From Lapidilactobacillus bayanensis (GTDB taxonomy: Bacteria; Bacillota; Bacilli; Lactobacillales; Lactobacillaceae), in contig NZ_RHOX01000002.1 of assembly GCF_003946695.1 (NCBI RefSeq), positions 62,001-126,000 on the forward strand: a DNA stretch of 64,000 bases. The letters are read 5' to 3'. Shown here one piece after another: positions 27,023 to 36,554 of the stretch. Below the pieces are notes generated by a model. That model was given only the letters and a program-made list of their open reading frames with translations, was not told where the DNA came from and ran no database searches. The translations under genes and the position numbers were made by a program. Positions within the stretch are counted from its first letter, which is position 1; each line of letters opens with the position of its first letter.

Positions 27023-27667
27023 TTACAAAAATTCGGTTAACGTCTTAGCGTCATAACGATCAGTCTTCAGAATCTTCTCGCCAGTTGCAGGTTTACCAAT
27101 TGCAATCGCCATTACTGGCACAAAGCGTTTCTCATCCAAGCCCAATGTTGAAATAATTGTTTTGAAATCATAGCCGGACCAAGCGTTAGCCTCGTAACCG
27201 TGAGCGCGAGCCGCTAATAACAGTTGCATACCCACCATTGAACCATCAATTGTGGCGTCCAATGTCAAAAATTCTGGTGATGCATTCTCATATAATGGTA
27301 AGAAGGTATTAAAAATTGAGTCAAGTTTGGCTTTATCAATTTTACCCGCTTCATATACTTTCGTCCAAACATCCCGATAAACTTTATGTGATTGAGTATC
27401 GCCGGCAACGAAGATAATTGCTGAACTTGTGTCGATTTGGGGATAGTTGAATTTCATCGCTGATTTTTTCAACTGTTCCTTGCCCTCAGGCGTATCAATT
27501 ACAACGAAGTGCCATGATTGTAAATTACAAGCTGATGGAGCCGTTGTTGCTTGAGCAATCATTTCTTGCAATTCATCTCGTGAAATTTTGACACTAGGAT
27601 CAAATTTACGAACAGAGTGACGGTTAAGCATCACATCTGCAAAATCATTATTAACTAATTGTGCCAT
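27023..27667 (-). CDS. Nitroreductase family protein (FMN)
   Basis: 214 residues from ATG 27667, which follows GGAGG by 8 nt; a TTG at 27682 overlaps that ribosome site and is not used. Family motifs are NRHSVRKFD near residue 14, the FMN-contacting PSACNLQSWHFVV near 45-57, and the C-terminal AIGKP. It is predicted to be an FMN-dependent NAD(P)H reductase of nitro compounds, quinones or similar acceptors. The physiological substrate is unknown. Confidence 0.88.
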   Translation of the reverse strand: MAQLVNNDFADVMLNRHSVRKFDPSVKISRDELQEMIAQATTAPSACNLQSWHFVVIDTPEGKEQLKKSAMKFNYPQIDTSSAIIFVAGDTQSHKVYRDVWTKVYEAGKIDKAKLDSIFNTFLPLYENASPEFLTLDATIDGSMVGMQLLLAARAHGYEANAWSGYDFKTIISTLGLDEKRFVPVMAIAIGKPATGEKILKTDRYDAKTLTEFL

Positions 27668-27752
27668 TAAAAATGCCTCCAAAAAGATTAAATTTTATAA
27701 CTAGTAGCCTGCGAATTAAGGACACCGCGATTAAAGCAACTTGTCAGCAAAC

Positions 27753-27953
27753 ATGATGTTGCAACATTCGTATCTACCCGCTCTTATTGTAACGTATTAT
27801 GCATGGCAGCGATATCAAAATGATACCAACTTTAATACTTATTTACCTGCACGCTGTCAGTTATGTCAGCTGGCTGGAACTTATTTTAATACTTTACTAG
27901 CTGAATCCAGTATCGTTTACCGAACCAAAACTTTTTATTTTATCCGGCCATAA
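27753..27953 (+). CDS. Possible small protein, unknown function
   Basis: An open frame of 66 residues from ATG 27753 in a gap with no competing gene. It has a hydrophobic start, a CQLC pair near residue 40 and no recognisable domain. There is no clear ribosome-binding site, so it may be a chance ORF. It lies upstream of the Rrf2-controlled operon but has a separate frame and no visible promoter. Confidence 0.25.
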   Translation: MMLQHSYLPALIVTYYAWQRYQNDTNFNTYLPARCQLCQLAGTYFNTLLAESSIVYRTKTFYFIRP

Positions 27954-28008
27954 TTTTTAACAGCGTGATTTGATTAGTCACACCTTAACTTCTGTGCGAT
28001 TAAATGCA

Positions 28009-28061
28009 TTGACAAATAAAACTCGTGGAATTATAATTTCCATAGAAATAATAATTCCACG
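28009..28061 (+). promoter_or_regulatory. Consensus promoter covered by a 38-bp palindrome
   Basis: TTGACA (28009-28014), 17 bp, TATAAT (28032-28037) is a perfect sigma-70-type promoter. A dyad spans 28024-28061, centre 28042.5, with 17-bp arms that begin CGTGGAATTAT and differ at one position. It covers the -10 and probable start, so the likely role is tight repression, most simply by the Rrf2 protein encoded in the same operon. Confidence 0.85.
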
Positions 28062-28075
28062 AAAGAAGCTATCTT

Positions 28076-28618
28076 ATGACAAATATTGTACTTTTAGGCG
28101 GCAATGGTTATCTCGGCCGTGAACTCAGTAAACAATGGTTAGCCCGCAATCCGCAAGCGGCGCTCTATATTGTTTCGCGCTCTGGTAACAATCAATTCCA
28201 AAACTCGCAAGTCTATAACTTAAAGGCTGATGTTACTGACTTCAACGCTGTTAACGCATTGCTTCCCGATCAGGTTGATTATATCGTCGATTTAATCGGT
28301 GCGCCCGCCAAGGACCCGCAACAATTAATCAATATTAACCAAAAGCCTGCAGACGTAATGCAAAAGATTGCTGAACAAAAACAAGTCAAATCAATGGGAA
28401 TAATTGGTGGTATTCTCGGACCCAAGTCATTCGTTACAATCAAAGCTAAATTAATTCGGCAGCTCAAACAATCAACGATCCCTTTGGCCTATGTTGAACC
28501 GACGTTAGTTTATGGCGCTGGTCGTTCTGATTCGATGGCAAAGATGGTTCCTCTGCTTAAATTCTTTGGTATTTTTAGTCGGAAATTAAAACCGGTAACA
28601 GTAACGTCCGTTGTCTAG
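28076..28618 (+). CDS. NAD(P)-binding short-chain/epimerase-like protein, probably truncated by a late stop
   Basis: 180 residues with an N-terminal Rossmann motif GGNGYLGRELSKQW (about residues 8-21), an NADH:ubiquinone-oxidoreductase-39kDa/NmrA-like layout, and a conserved YVEPTLVYG near 140-148. The frame ends in TAG at 28616-28618, but the next codons in frame read QLLNQLLEA before TAA at 28646-28648. This looks like the natural C-terminus after a CAG-to-TAG change. It is the first gene of an operon with an Rrf2 regulator 32 bp downstream. The substrate is unknown. Confidence 0.8.
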   Translation: MTNIVLLGGNGYLGRELSKQWLARNPQAALYIVSRSGNNQFQNSQVYNLKADVTDFNAVNALLPDQVDYIVDLIGAPAKDPQQLININQKPADVMQKIAEQKQVKSMGIIGGILGPKSFVTIKAKLIRQLKQSTIPLAYVEPTLVYGAGRSDSMAKMVPLLKFFGIFSRKLKPVTVTSVV

Positions 28619-28650
28619 CAACTACTCAATCAATTATTAGAGGCGTAATT

Positions 28651-29124
28651 ATGCACTTACCTAAGAATTTTGAAACAAGTGTTTTCGTGTTACTAATCTT
28701 AGCGACACAAAAGCAACATCTACCGCTGAAAAGTACCCAACTTAGTAATTTATTACAAGTTTCTGATTCATCATTGAAAAAAACATTGCGCAAACTCGTC
28801 GTGGCAGATTTGATCTCCTCTGATGCTAAACGTGATGGCGGCTTTACGCTAAAAAAGCCTATTACTAAGATCACACTAGCCAACGTCTTGTTGGCAGTTG
28901 AAGATGAGCAATTATTTGATTACGAATCGTCCACTTTAGCAACAACTTTATTCCCGCATTTACAACATGTACAACAAAGTGAACAACTCATTAGCCAAAC
29001 CCTCGATCAAGGTGCTGCAGCGTTTACTCAAGCGTTGCAAAAGGTTACGCTAGATCAGTTATTAGAGACTGATACTTTTCAAAGCGGCGTGATTAATTGG
29101 CAAGCACGATTTGAATCTTTTTAA
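28651..29124 (+). CDS. Rrf2 family transcriptional regulator
   Basis: 157 residues. A winged helix-turn-helix occupies about residues 5-75 (STQLSNLLQVSDSSLKKTLRKL, then a DGGFTLKKP wing), followed by a dimerisation helix and a C-terminal tail. No cysteine cluster is present, so it does not carry the Fe-S site of IscR or NsrR. The ribosome site AGAGG lies inside the read-through tail of the preceding gene. It most likely binds the 38-bp dyad upstream of the operon and autoregulates. The signal is unknown; a nucleotide or redox cue is plausible because the partner binds NAD(P). Confidence 0.85.
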   Translation: MHLPKNFETSVFVLLILATQKQHLPLKSTQLSNLLQVSDSSLKKTLRKLVVADLISSDAKRDGGFTLKKPITKITLANVLLAVEDEQLFDYESSTLATTLFPHLQHVQQSEQLISQTLDQGAAAFTQALQKVTLDQLLETDTFQSGVINWQARFESF

Positions 29125-29192
29125 AATATTTCGACACAATCGATCTAATTTGAAACAGACGATTGCAATCGATATAACAGATTATTAATTCT

Positions 29193-29259
29193 AAAAAGCA
29201 CATCCTTATTATTTTACCAGCAGTTCATCGCTAGTAAAAAATATCGGACATGCTTTTTT
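29193..29259. terminator. Long bidirectional hairpin terminator
   Basis: AAAAAGCA with a CATCC extension pairs with GGACA followed by TGCTTTTTT. An inner TTTTAC/GTAAAA stem is present. It lies between the convergent Rrf2 and GNAT genes. Confidence 0.75.
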
Positions 29260-29261
29260 AT

Positions 29262-30212
29262 TTACAATTGTTGGGGAAACCATTGTTGTGGTCGCTTGGT
29301 GAACCGTTCATTAAAATAATCGGCCTGTTCAATCGATAAACTTTCAAAAAAATCATTCTCTGCATAAACACCAGGGATTGAGCTTAGTCCTTGTGGTTGC
29401 AATTCATAACCCATTAAGAAGTTCGGTGTTGTGCCATCAGCCAATGTGATTCCGAAATGGTCTGTAGTTTGAAAACCTTGGCGTAAATAAAAGCTAGGTA
29501 CACCAGTCATGACGATACCACGATAATTAGCTTGCGTTGCTAACACCAAAGTTTCTTTTAATAGCTTGGTCCCAATTCCAGAGCCCTGCCAATGAGGTGC
29601 GACACCTAATGGTCCAAAAGTTAGAATTGGTACTTCTCGATCAACTTGCTGGATAATTGCTTTTGAGTAAAAAATACCGCCAACAATCTCACCGTTCACA
29701 ACGGCGATACGACTCAACTCCGGCAAATAAATAGGCGATTGCCGCAACTCGTGCACTAAATAGGCATCCTGACTTCCTGGTTGAAACTTATTCCAAAAGG
29801 CCTGATTAATCATTGACTCAACTTCAGCAAAATCTTTTTCTGTTTCTTGACGAATTTTCAATGTCGTCAATTTTAACGGTTGCGGCCGTTGCCACACTAG
29901 ATTCGCACCAATCGCTTGAAAATTATTTTTTAAAAACAAGTCACGATTTACTGGATCGATTAAAATAATTCGTTGCCGATTTTCTAATGCTGCTTGTTCC
30001 AGAACTAAATCAATAAGAGCCTGACCACTATCATCAGTGGTAACTTCGAAGGCGACAATTTGTAATGTATTGGTTGCTCCATCTGGGATTGTTTCAACAA
30101 CTGCGATTAATTGGGCTTGCTGATAAATACCCCAGGCGCTATCATCAGCGCGGTGACTAACATAGTGTGACCATTGCTCACGAGTTAAATGTTTGATTGG
30201 TAGTAACGCCAT
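29262..30212 (-). CDS. GNAT acetyltransferase with two GNAT-like halves
   Basis: 316 residues. The C-terminal half has a clear acetyl-CoA loop (PHWQGSGIGTKLLKE, about residues 205-219) and LTFGPLGVAP before it, typical of YhbS-like GNAT proteins. The N-terminal 130 residues look like a degenerate GNAT domain that lost its acetyl-CoA motif. The substrate is not known; small-molecule or protein N-acetylation are both possible. It ends the leftward unit beginning with the phzF remnant, 36 bp away. Confidence 0.8.
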   Translation of the reverse strand: MALLPIKHLTREQWSHYVSHRADDSAWGIYQQAQLIAVVETIPDGATNTLQIVAFEVTTDDSGQALIDLVLEQAALENRQRIILIDPVNRDLFLKNNFQAIGANLVWQRPQPLKLTTLKIRQETEKDFAEVESMINQAFWNKFQPGSQDAYLVHELRQSPIYLPELSRIAVVNGEIVGGIFYSKAIIQQVDREVPILTFGPLGVAPHWQGSGIGTKLLKETLVLATQANYRGIVMTGVPSFYLRQGFQTTDHFGITLADGTTPNFLMGYELQPQGLSSIPGVYAENDFFESLSIEQADYFNERFTKRPQQWFPQQL

Positions 30213-30247
30213 TGGTTAATGAACTCCTTCACCATAAAATTAACGCA

Positions 30248-31151
30248 TTATAAAATTAGCGTTGTTTGAAAGGCAATAACAGCCTGACCGGCAATCTTTA
30301 CAAGAACAGGTTTACCGGATTTCACCTCAACTAGAACCTCAATTCTACCAGGCCGGCCAAGTGCCTCGCCTTGAATTGCTGTAAAAGAAAATTGATCACC
30401 TTGTACTGCCACTAAATGATGCATAACCAAATATGCGCCTAATGGTCCGTTGGTTGCCGGTAACTGGATCTTCGACAATACCGCTAGCCGGTGCAAACAT
30501 GCGGCCATGAACTAGATTTTCCTGACCCGGTGTCAAAACAAAGGCATAATAACCATTACATTTTATTTGTTGACTGATCGCTGCTAACTTAGTCAAATCA
30601 GGTTGTAGATTATTTAATTGCACTAAATCATTCAAGCCAATTAGCACCTTACCATTGCCAGTTGAAACGATTTGCAACGGACAATCGGATCGCAAATCGG
30701 AAACCTTTAGTCCTAGTGCGGCTAAAATCTCATTTTGAAAATCTGCACTTAACACCGGACCAACTTCAATCGAGCCTTGCGTCATAACGACGCGATAATC
30801 GTCGGCAGTTTGTATTGTTGTCACTGGCAAAATACCAACTTGCGTCTTTTGCAATAGTTGCGTCACACCTTGTAATCCTTGTTCTTGAGCATTAACGTAA
30901 TGCGTCGCAATTGTTGCATGACCACAAGTTGGCACTTCGACTGTTGGTGTAAAAAATCGAACCCGTAAATCATAATCAGTACGACGATCATGAAAGACAA
31001 ACGCCGTTTCTGAATTATTTAGTTCACGAGCAATTTGTTGCATCTGCACGGTTGTTAAACCGTCTGCATTAATTACTACACCAGCAGGATTACCCGTAAA
31101 CTTTGTTTGAGTGAACGCATCAACCTGATAAACACGATATTCTTTGACCAT
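30248..31151 (-). pseudogene. PhzF family isomerase-like gene with a frameshift
   Basis: The first frame (31151 down to about 30455) gives a PhzF N-terminus with GNPAGVV, NNSETAFVF (catalytic Glu region) and PTCGHATIATH, and reaches EDPVTGN. The conserved continuation NGPLGAYLV is found in another frame, which runs on to 30248. The shift lies near 30452-30456, consistent with loss of 2 bp (GC before CAACGG) or gain of 1 bp. Joined, the two pieces give about 300 residues, the normal family length. It is probably a recent pseudogene, or a sequencing error. Confidence 0.85.
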
Positions 31152-31336
31152 CGCTAATCTACCTCTTCGCTGACATTCTTGAGTGCCCTTATTTATATTT
31201 TACACGAATTCAGCAATAATACGCAGCTGGTTTCTTTCAATTCACCCCATACTTAACTGCCAATAAAACTTATTGACACATTAGCAAATAATATCCACAC
31301 TAAATAGTAGCGTTAACTTAAAAGGCGGTTTGTGTA

Positions 31337-32053
31337 ATGATTTGGTTATTAATTGTTGTTCCAGCTTTAATTGCTGGACTGGTTCAGGGACTAACTGGTT
31401 TTGGTGCGGTAATTATTATGATGATCTTTTTCCCATCAATTTTGCCGATGGACAAAGCTGCCGGCATTGGTGGCGTTATTATGTTAACTAGTGTATTAGC
31501 CTTGACTATTCGTTATCGTCACGAATTCAAACCTAAACGAGTCCTAGTTCCCTTTTTAGTTTATGCGACCGTTGCAACCTGGTCTGTGCACCTAGGCAGC
31601 GTTTTGGACACGCACCTTTTGCGGTTAATGTTAGGCGGCTTATTGGTTGCACTCAGTTTGTATTTTATTTTTTCAAAAAGTGCGGGTAGTCAAAAATACC
31701 CCTGGTACATCGCCGGTTGTTTCATGATCATCTCTGGCTTTTTCAATGGCCTCTTTGGGATTGGTGGACCATTAATGGCCTTATATTTCTTATCTCTGTC
31801 TAGTTCCATGCCCGATTATATTGGAAATATTCAGGGTTTCTTCTTAATTGATGCTGTTTATATTACTAGCGTGCGTATTGCTAATGGTATTTTAGCTACA
31901 CCAGACATTCCGTATATTCTTGCCGGCATGGTCGCCGCAACAATCGGTACAGTTATTGCGACTAGGTTATCAACACGTTGGGATTTAACCACGATTAAAC
32001 CGTGGATTTATGGTTTTATCGGCCTTAGCGGTATTTATTACTTATTTTTCTAA
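31337..32053 (+). CDS. TSUP/TauE-SafE family membrane transporter
   Basis: 238 residues with about eight membrane segments and the duplicated family motifs: GLVQGLTGFGAVII near residue 20 and GFFNGLFGIGGPLMALYFL near 135. The family exports sulfite, sulfoacetate or other sulfur and organic anions. The substrate here cannot be predicted. A ribosome site AAAGGCGG precedes the ATG. It stands alone, divergent from the phzF remnant. Confidence 0.87.
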   Translation: MIWLLIVVPALIAGLVQGLTGFGAVIIMMIFFPSILPMDKAAGIGGVIMLTSVLALTIRYRHEFKPKRVLVPFLVYATVATWSVHLGSVLDTHLLRLMLGGLLVALSLYFIFSKSAGSQKYPWYIAGCFMIISGFFNGLFGIGGPLMALYFLSLSSSMPDYIGNIQGFFLIDAVYITSVRIANGILATPDIPYILAGMVAATIGTVIATRLSTRWDLTTIKPWIYGFIGLSGIYYLFF

Positions 32054-32133
32054 TCACAGTTTTAAAAAAGCAATTAAACGAAGTTCGGTTCGACAATGAC
32101 AATTAAAAACAACTAAAGTTCGGCCCCAATCAA

Positions 32134-32212
32134 TAATTCGTGCGTACGAGAAATATGTTAGTGAGCTACTACAAGCTCGATTTACGCCAGGTAAACTCAA
32201 TTCGTCGTAAAT
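32134..32212 (-). repeat. Degenerate copy E of the dispersed structured repeat
   Basis: Aligned with copy B it keeps ATTCGTGCGTACGAGAAAT and CAATTCGTC. The outer stem is changed on both sides: ATTTACG (32180-32186) with CGTAAAT (32206-32212) in place of GTTTGAG with CTCAAAC. The inner stem is lost. Confidence 0.5.
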
Positions 32213-32249
32213 AAAAACCACCTGGTTATGTACCAAGTGGTTTTTATTT
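32209..32249. terminator. Bidirectional terminator
   Basis: AAATAAAAACCACCTGG pairs with CCAAGTGGTTTTTATTT around TTATGTA, between the convergent TSUP and clpL genes. Confidence 0.85.
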
Positions 32250-32284
32250 GCTTATCTGAATTTAATCATACTTTTTCGTTCGCC

Positions 32285-34441
32285 TTATTTTCCTGCTGAG
32301 GCAGTAGTTGCCTGACCGGTCGTAGCGGCACTGATCACAATTGCATCGTCTTTAACATCGGCTTGTAATGCTTTAACATCCAAATGATCGAGATAGAAAT
32401 CAGTCACCTTATCACGAATTTGTTGTTCAATTACCCGACGTAATGGCCGTGCACCCATTGCTTCATCATAGCCCTTTTCAACTAACCAATCTTTGGCTGC
32501 GTCACTGACAGTTAACGTGATATTTTTCTTGGCCAAAGTTGTGTTAACATCGCCAATCATTAAATCGACGATCTGGTGCAAGTCTTCTTTATTAAGATGA
32601 CTGAATTCAACGATGCCATTAAATCTGTTCAAGAATTCTGGACGGAAGTATGGTGCGAGCCGAGTCATTAAGTCCTCGTCCTTAGCTTTGTCAGCTGTTA
32701 AACTTTCGTTACCAAAGCCAGCATTAGAAGTCGCGATGATAATCGTATTCTTGAAGTCAACCATATTACCCTGACCATCCGTTAAACGACCATCATCCAT
32801 CACTTGCAACAATAAAGTCAAAACTTGAGGATTGGCTTTTTCAATTTCGTCTAACAAAACAATTGAGTAGGGATTACGACGAACTTTTTCAGTTAACGTA
32901 TTGGCGTTATCATCATAACCAATATAACCAGCTGTGGTACCAATCAACTTGGAAACGGCGGTTTGATCAGCATACTCACTCATATCCAAACGGATAATCG
33001 CTTCTTTACTACCAAACATATCCAAAGCTAATTGCTTAGCCAATTCAGTCTTACCAACACCCGTTGGCCCGACGAATAAGAAACTACCAATTGGGCGATT
33101 ACCTTCGTCAAAACCAGCCCGATTACGCCGAATCGCTTTGGCAACCATATCAACAGCTTCATCTTGGCCAATAACCTTACCCTTTAGTCGTTCGTTGATG
33201 CTCTTCAACCGTTCAATATCACTGGCACCCATTTTAGAAACTGGAATACCAGTTAATCTTTCGACCGCTGCAGCAACATCGTTTGGTTTAGCGATAACTT
33301 CTTCAGCACCATCTTGATCATTTAATTTATTTTGAATCTTTTCAATTTCTGCCTTAGCCTTGGCTGCGGCTTCGAAATCTTCATCGTCGGCTGCTTTTTG
33401 CTTCTTAACATCTGCTGCATGCAATTGTTGCTCTAATTGAACCTTATCCGTGACAGGATGTTTAGCAGCTAAATGCGCAGCAGTCATATCCAACAAGTCA
33501 ATTGCCTTATCTGGTAATGAACGTTGCGGAATATACTGAATTGAATAGTCAACGCAAGCCTTCAAAACATCATCAGGTAATTCAACATGGTGATGTTGCT
33601 CATACAAACTCCGAATACCCTGCAAAATTGCCAACGTATCTTCAGGACTTGGTGCGTTCACCGTTACATCATTAAAACGCCGTGCTAAAGCGGCATTCTT
33701 CATAATGGTGTTACGATACTCATCTTGAGTTGTTGCGCCAATAACCGTTAATTCACCACGACTTAACGCTGGTTTAATAATATCAGCAAGGCCTTTACTA
33801 CCCTCGCCATCACCAGCAGAACCAGCACCTAAAATCTGATGAATCTCATCAAAGAACAAGATCACGTTGCCTCGTTCTTTAACTTCTTTGATTAAGTTTT
33901 GAATATTTTCTTCAAACGAACCACGATATTGTGTCCCAGCCTCAAGCCCAGAAATATCAATAGAGATTATTTCCTTATCTTTGATAGCTGCTGGTACATC
34001 GCCACTGATAATTGCTTGAGCCAAACCTTCAACAACAGCCGTCTTACCAACACCGGCATCACCAACTAGAATCGGATTGTTCTTAGTCCGCCGGCTGAGA
34101 ATTTCAGCCGTCTCTTGAATCTCTTTGTTCCGACCAATAACCGGATCTAATTGACCTGCGCGTGCTTCTGCAGTTAAATTACGGCCTAATTTTTCAAGAA
34201 TACCGTCTTTTTGCTGCTTGTTATTTTTTGCTGTTGTAATAGGAACTTGATTTTGCTCCCCAGCAGGTAATTTACCTGTTGCTCGATATTGCGCAAATTC
34301 TTCCGGTGTCATTTCACGTCCATTAACTAAATAATGCGACTCTGAATTAAGACCGTTTAATCTGCCCATCAGTTGATTAAAAACATCATCCATATCGCGA
34401 TCGAATGGATCGTTTGAATTTGAATAAAATGAACTAGCCAT
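32285..34441 (-). CDS. clpL: ClpL-type HSP100 ATPase
   Basis: 718 residues with two AAA+ modules. D1 has Walker [14 protein letters not shown] near residue 125, and D2 has [13 protein letters not shown] near 450, with a short coiled-coil middle domain between (about 335-375). The N-domain is replaced by a short glycine-poor leader with [20 protein letters not shown], a ClpL hallmark. ClpL proteins are disaggregating chaperones linked to heat and acid tolerance and lack the ClpP-binding loop of ClpC/E. It starts 52 bp after a small HTH gene, with which it is probably co-transcribed. A clear CtsR box was not found. Confidence 0.92.
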   Translation of the reverse strand: MASSFYSNSNDPFDRDMDDVFNQLMGRLNGLNSESHYLVNGREMTPEEFAQYRATGKLPAGEQNQVPITTAKNNKQQKDGILEKLGRNLTAEARAGQLDPVIGRNKEIQETAEILSRRTKNNPILVGDAGVGKTAVVEGLAQAIISGDVPAAIKDKEIISIDISGLEAGTQYRGSFEENIQNLIKEVKERGNVILFFDEIHQILGAGSAGDGEGSKGLADIIKPALSRGELTVIGATTQDEYRNTIMKNAALARRFNDVTVNAPSPEDTLAILQGIRSLYEQHHHVELPDDVLKACVDYSIQYIPQRSLPDKAIDLLDMTAAHLAAKHPVTDKVQLEQQLHAADVKKQKAADDEDFEAAAKAKAEIEKIQNKLNDQDGAEEVIAKPNDVAAAVERLTGIPVSKMGASDIERLKSINERLKGKVIGQDEAVDMVAKAIRRNRAGFDEGNRPIGSFLFVGPTGVGKTELAKQLALDMFGSKEAIIRLDMSEYADQTAVSKLIGTTAGYIGYDDNANTLTEKVRRNPYSIVLLDEIEKANPQVLTLLLQVMDDGRLTDGQGNMVDFKNTIIIATSNAGFGNESLTADKAKDEDLMTRLAPYFRPEFLNRFNGIVEFSHLNKEDLHQIVDLMIGDVNTTLAKKNITLTVSDAAKDWLVEKGYDEAMGARPLRRVIEQQIRDKVTDFYLDHLDVKALQADVKDDAIVISAATTGQATTASAGK

Positions 34442-34492
34442 AAGAATACCCCCCGTATACTTGATAACTACTTGAAATTTTAGTCAAGAGAT

Positions 34493-34714
34493 TTAATTCA
34501 TGTAATGGGTCTCTAAGTCTTTCAGTACTTCCCACATTGCTTGATGCTGTGCTTGCGCTAACGCATCCAAGTCACGAATATTAATCGGTGTTGCACTTGT
34601 TTGAGCTTTATTGAATGACTTGTGCAACGTGGTATAACCATAACCGCTGCGTTTGGCAACTTCATAAATTGTCAACCCATTCATTCTTAGATAGGTTTTG
34701 ACATCTATTTTCAT
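34493..34714 (-). CDS. Small XRE-like helix-turn-helix protein upstream of clpL
   Basis: 73 residues from ATG 34714, 8 nt after AGGAGG; a GTG one codon earlier is possible. LTIYEVAKRSGYGYTTLHKSF (residues about 14-34) fits a helix-turn-helix, and the rest is short and helical. It is the first gene of a unit with clpL, under a promoter with two direct repeats. A role in sensing stress for clpL is an inference from position only. It could instead be a domesticated phage-type Cro-like protein. Confidence 0.75.
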   Translation of the reverse strand: MKIDVKTYLRMNGLTIYEVAKRSGYGYTTLHKSFNKAQTSATPINIRDLDALAQAQHQAMWEVLKDLETHYMN

Positions 34715-34739
34715 CACATGTAACCTCCTACCAAAAAAT

Positions 34740-34775
34740 ATTATAGCACATCTGTGAATGTTTTACATTTGTGAA
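34740..34775 (-). promoter_or_regulatory. Promoter region of the HTH-clpL operon with direct repeats
   Basis: The minus-strand -10 TATAAT is at 34740-34745. CATCTGTGAA (34749-34758) and CATTTGTGAA (34766-34775) are direct repeats with a 17-bp period, covering the spacer and -35 position. They are probably a binding site for an unidentified regulator. Confidence 0.6.
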
Positions 34776-34827
34776 GCACTCGAAGACGACAATCTTTTCA
34801 AATTTATGGACAAATTTTATTTTGATG

Positions 34828-36060
34828 CTATTGATGATACCTCTTTAATTCCTGTTGACGATATTTCGCCATCGTGGTTAGAAAAACGAAGCCAACAATA
34901 ATATTTAAAATACCTGTACCCAAGAAAATCCATTTAATATCAAGCACATCGGCTAATGGACCAAAAAGTAATGTCCCAATCGGCGTTGTCGCACCAACAA
35001 AAATTCCAAATACCGAAAAAATACGGCCCATATAATGATGCTCGACATTTTCTTGAATTAAAGTGGTATCGGCCGTTGGTAATAATGGAAAGATCAAACC
35101 ACCTAATGCCATAATCACGCAATACCACCAAATCGTTGGCGCAAAACCAATCACGCCAAAAACAACGCCACAGACTACCATGACTAAAGCAATTGCGCCA
35201 ATTTTATCTTTAATGACTTTTTTCATAGCGACTAAAACGCCGCCGATCACTGAACCAAGTGACCAAGCAACCTCTGACCAAGTTAAGAACATGACATTAT
35301 GACCATAGGCCCGCTCAACAAAAACTGGCGATAACACACTAGCTGGTGCTAACAGAATGAAAAAAGCAAAGTAAGCAATCATTAGACCTAAAATCAGCGG
35401 CCGCATCTTAATATATTTTAATCCGGCGGCCATTTCAGTAAAAATTCCTGCCGGTTGACGTTGCTGTTCTCGCTGCTGTAATTTAATTAGGCTCATCATT
35501 GAAATCCCGATGATTGCTGTCACCACATCCAGACCAAAGGCAAAACGCAAATCAAAATTAGCTAAAATAACACCGCCCATTGCTGGCGCCATTAGCTGCG
35601 AGAAGGAACTTAAGGTATTATAAATACCATTAACTCGGCTTAAATGACTTCCTGGCACAATATCAGCCACCAATGCATTAACCGCCGGCGACTGAATACC
35701 ATTACCAGCCGAACGTGCTGCTAAAAGAATTAACAATAACCATAAATCGCGAATGCCCATGGCAAATAAAATTGCCATTAACAATGTGACTAAAGCAATT
35801 CCTGAATCGGCTAGCATTGCCAAATATTTACGGCTATATCGGTCCGCCCAAACACCTGCCCATAAAGATATGATTACTGAGGGGATAGTATTTGCTAATG
35901 TCGCATAGGTTACCCATAACCCTGATCCTGTGCGCAACGTAATATACCAGACCACCGCAAAACCACTAACCATCGAGCCAAACATCGAAACGGTCTGGCT
36001 AGAGAGCAACAGGCCTATACGCCGCTGCCAATTTTCATAACGTGTCGTTCGTTCTATCAT
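34828..36060 (-). CDS. MFS exporter, DHA3-like (macrolide-efflux type)
   Basis: 410 residues with 12 membrane segments. The first half has the GVWADRYSRKYLAM loop (about residues 70-83) that marks DHA3/MefA-like proteins, with SAGNGIQSPAVNALVAD in helix 4-5. It is predicted to export drugs or metabolites by proton antiport. Specificity is unknown and resistance cannot be claimed from sequence. It is a single gene with no linked regulator. Confidence 0.85.
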   Translation of the reverse strand: MIERTTRYENWQRRIGLLLSSQTVSMFGSMVSGFAVVWYITLRTGSGLWVTYATLANTIPSVIISLWAGVWADRYSRKYLAMLADSGIALVTLLMAILFAMGIRDLWLLLILLAARSAGNGIQSPAVNALVADIVPGSHLSRVNGIYNTLSSFSQLMAPAMGGVILANFDLRFAFGLDVVTAIIGISMMSLIKLQQREQQRQPAGIFTEMAAGLKYIKMRPLILGLMIAYFAFFILLAPASVLSPVFVERAYGHNVMFLTWSEVAWSLGSVIGGVLVAMKKVIKDKIGAIALVMVVCGVVFGVIGFAPTIWWYCVIMALGGLIFPLLPTADTTLIQENVEHHYMGRIFSVFGIFVGATTPIGTLLFGPLADVLDIKWIFLGTGILNIIVGFVFLTTMAKYRQQELKRYHQ

Positions 36061-36554
36061 AATTTTTCCTTAGCTTACTCGAGCTTTCCTGAGTTTTCTG
36101 ATGGTGAAATAAAAAGTAATCGTGCAAAGATCGATTTGCGTCCGTTGATTAATGACGGCGTTCTGCTCGATCCAAAATCGAGGCAGACAGAACAACATCA
36201 TTAAGACATTTACGTTCAGGTTTTCGTTCCATAGCAAAACAATAATGAATGCTCTTTTTTTACAAAATACCATAGACAGCCTAACTTGCCAAATAAATTT
36301 ACAACTGGTAACGCAGAGAAGCGTACTTACCGCACTTATCCTTGATCATAGCTAAGAATCTGCCCTAACTTTTCAAGTACCTCAAGAAGCAACTAAGGAT
36401 AAATCACTGCATCGTCAATTTCAGTTAAGGTATACAAATTAACATGTGACAAAAATCTAGCAATTTTATTTATAAAAATAGAGTGCTAAACCTAAAATTT
36501 AGATTTAACGCCCCGTTTTTTACTGATCAGATTAAATTAATGTTCAATTCTTTT
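36061..36554. other. 494-bp intergenic region without a convincing gene
   Basis: Open frames on both strands overlap each other, have odd composition and no ribosome sites. Near the right end, 36482-36522 can form an A/T-rich hairpin that probably terminates the leftward TetR transcript. Confidence 0.5.
36482..36522 (-). terminator. Weak terminator after the TetR gene
   Basis: On the minus strand GCGTTAAATCTAAA can pair with TTTAGGTTTAGC (with G-U pairs), followed by TATTTTTA. Confidence 0.45.

Noticed and set aside
36070-36355. Overlapping open frames on both strands between the MFS and TetR genes
   Set aside because: No ribosome sites, no domains, and the two strands mirror each other as in chance ORFs.
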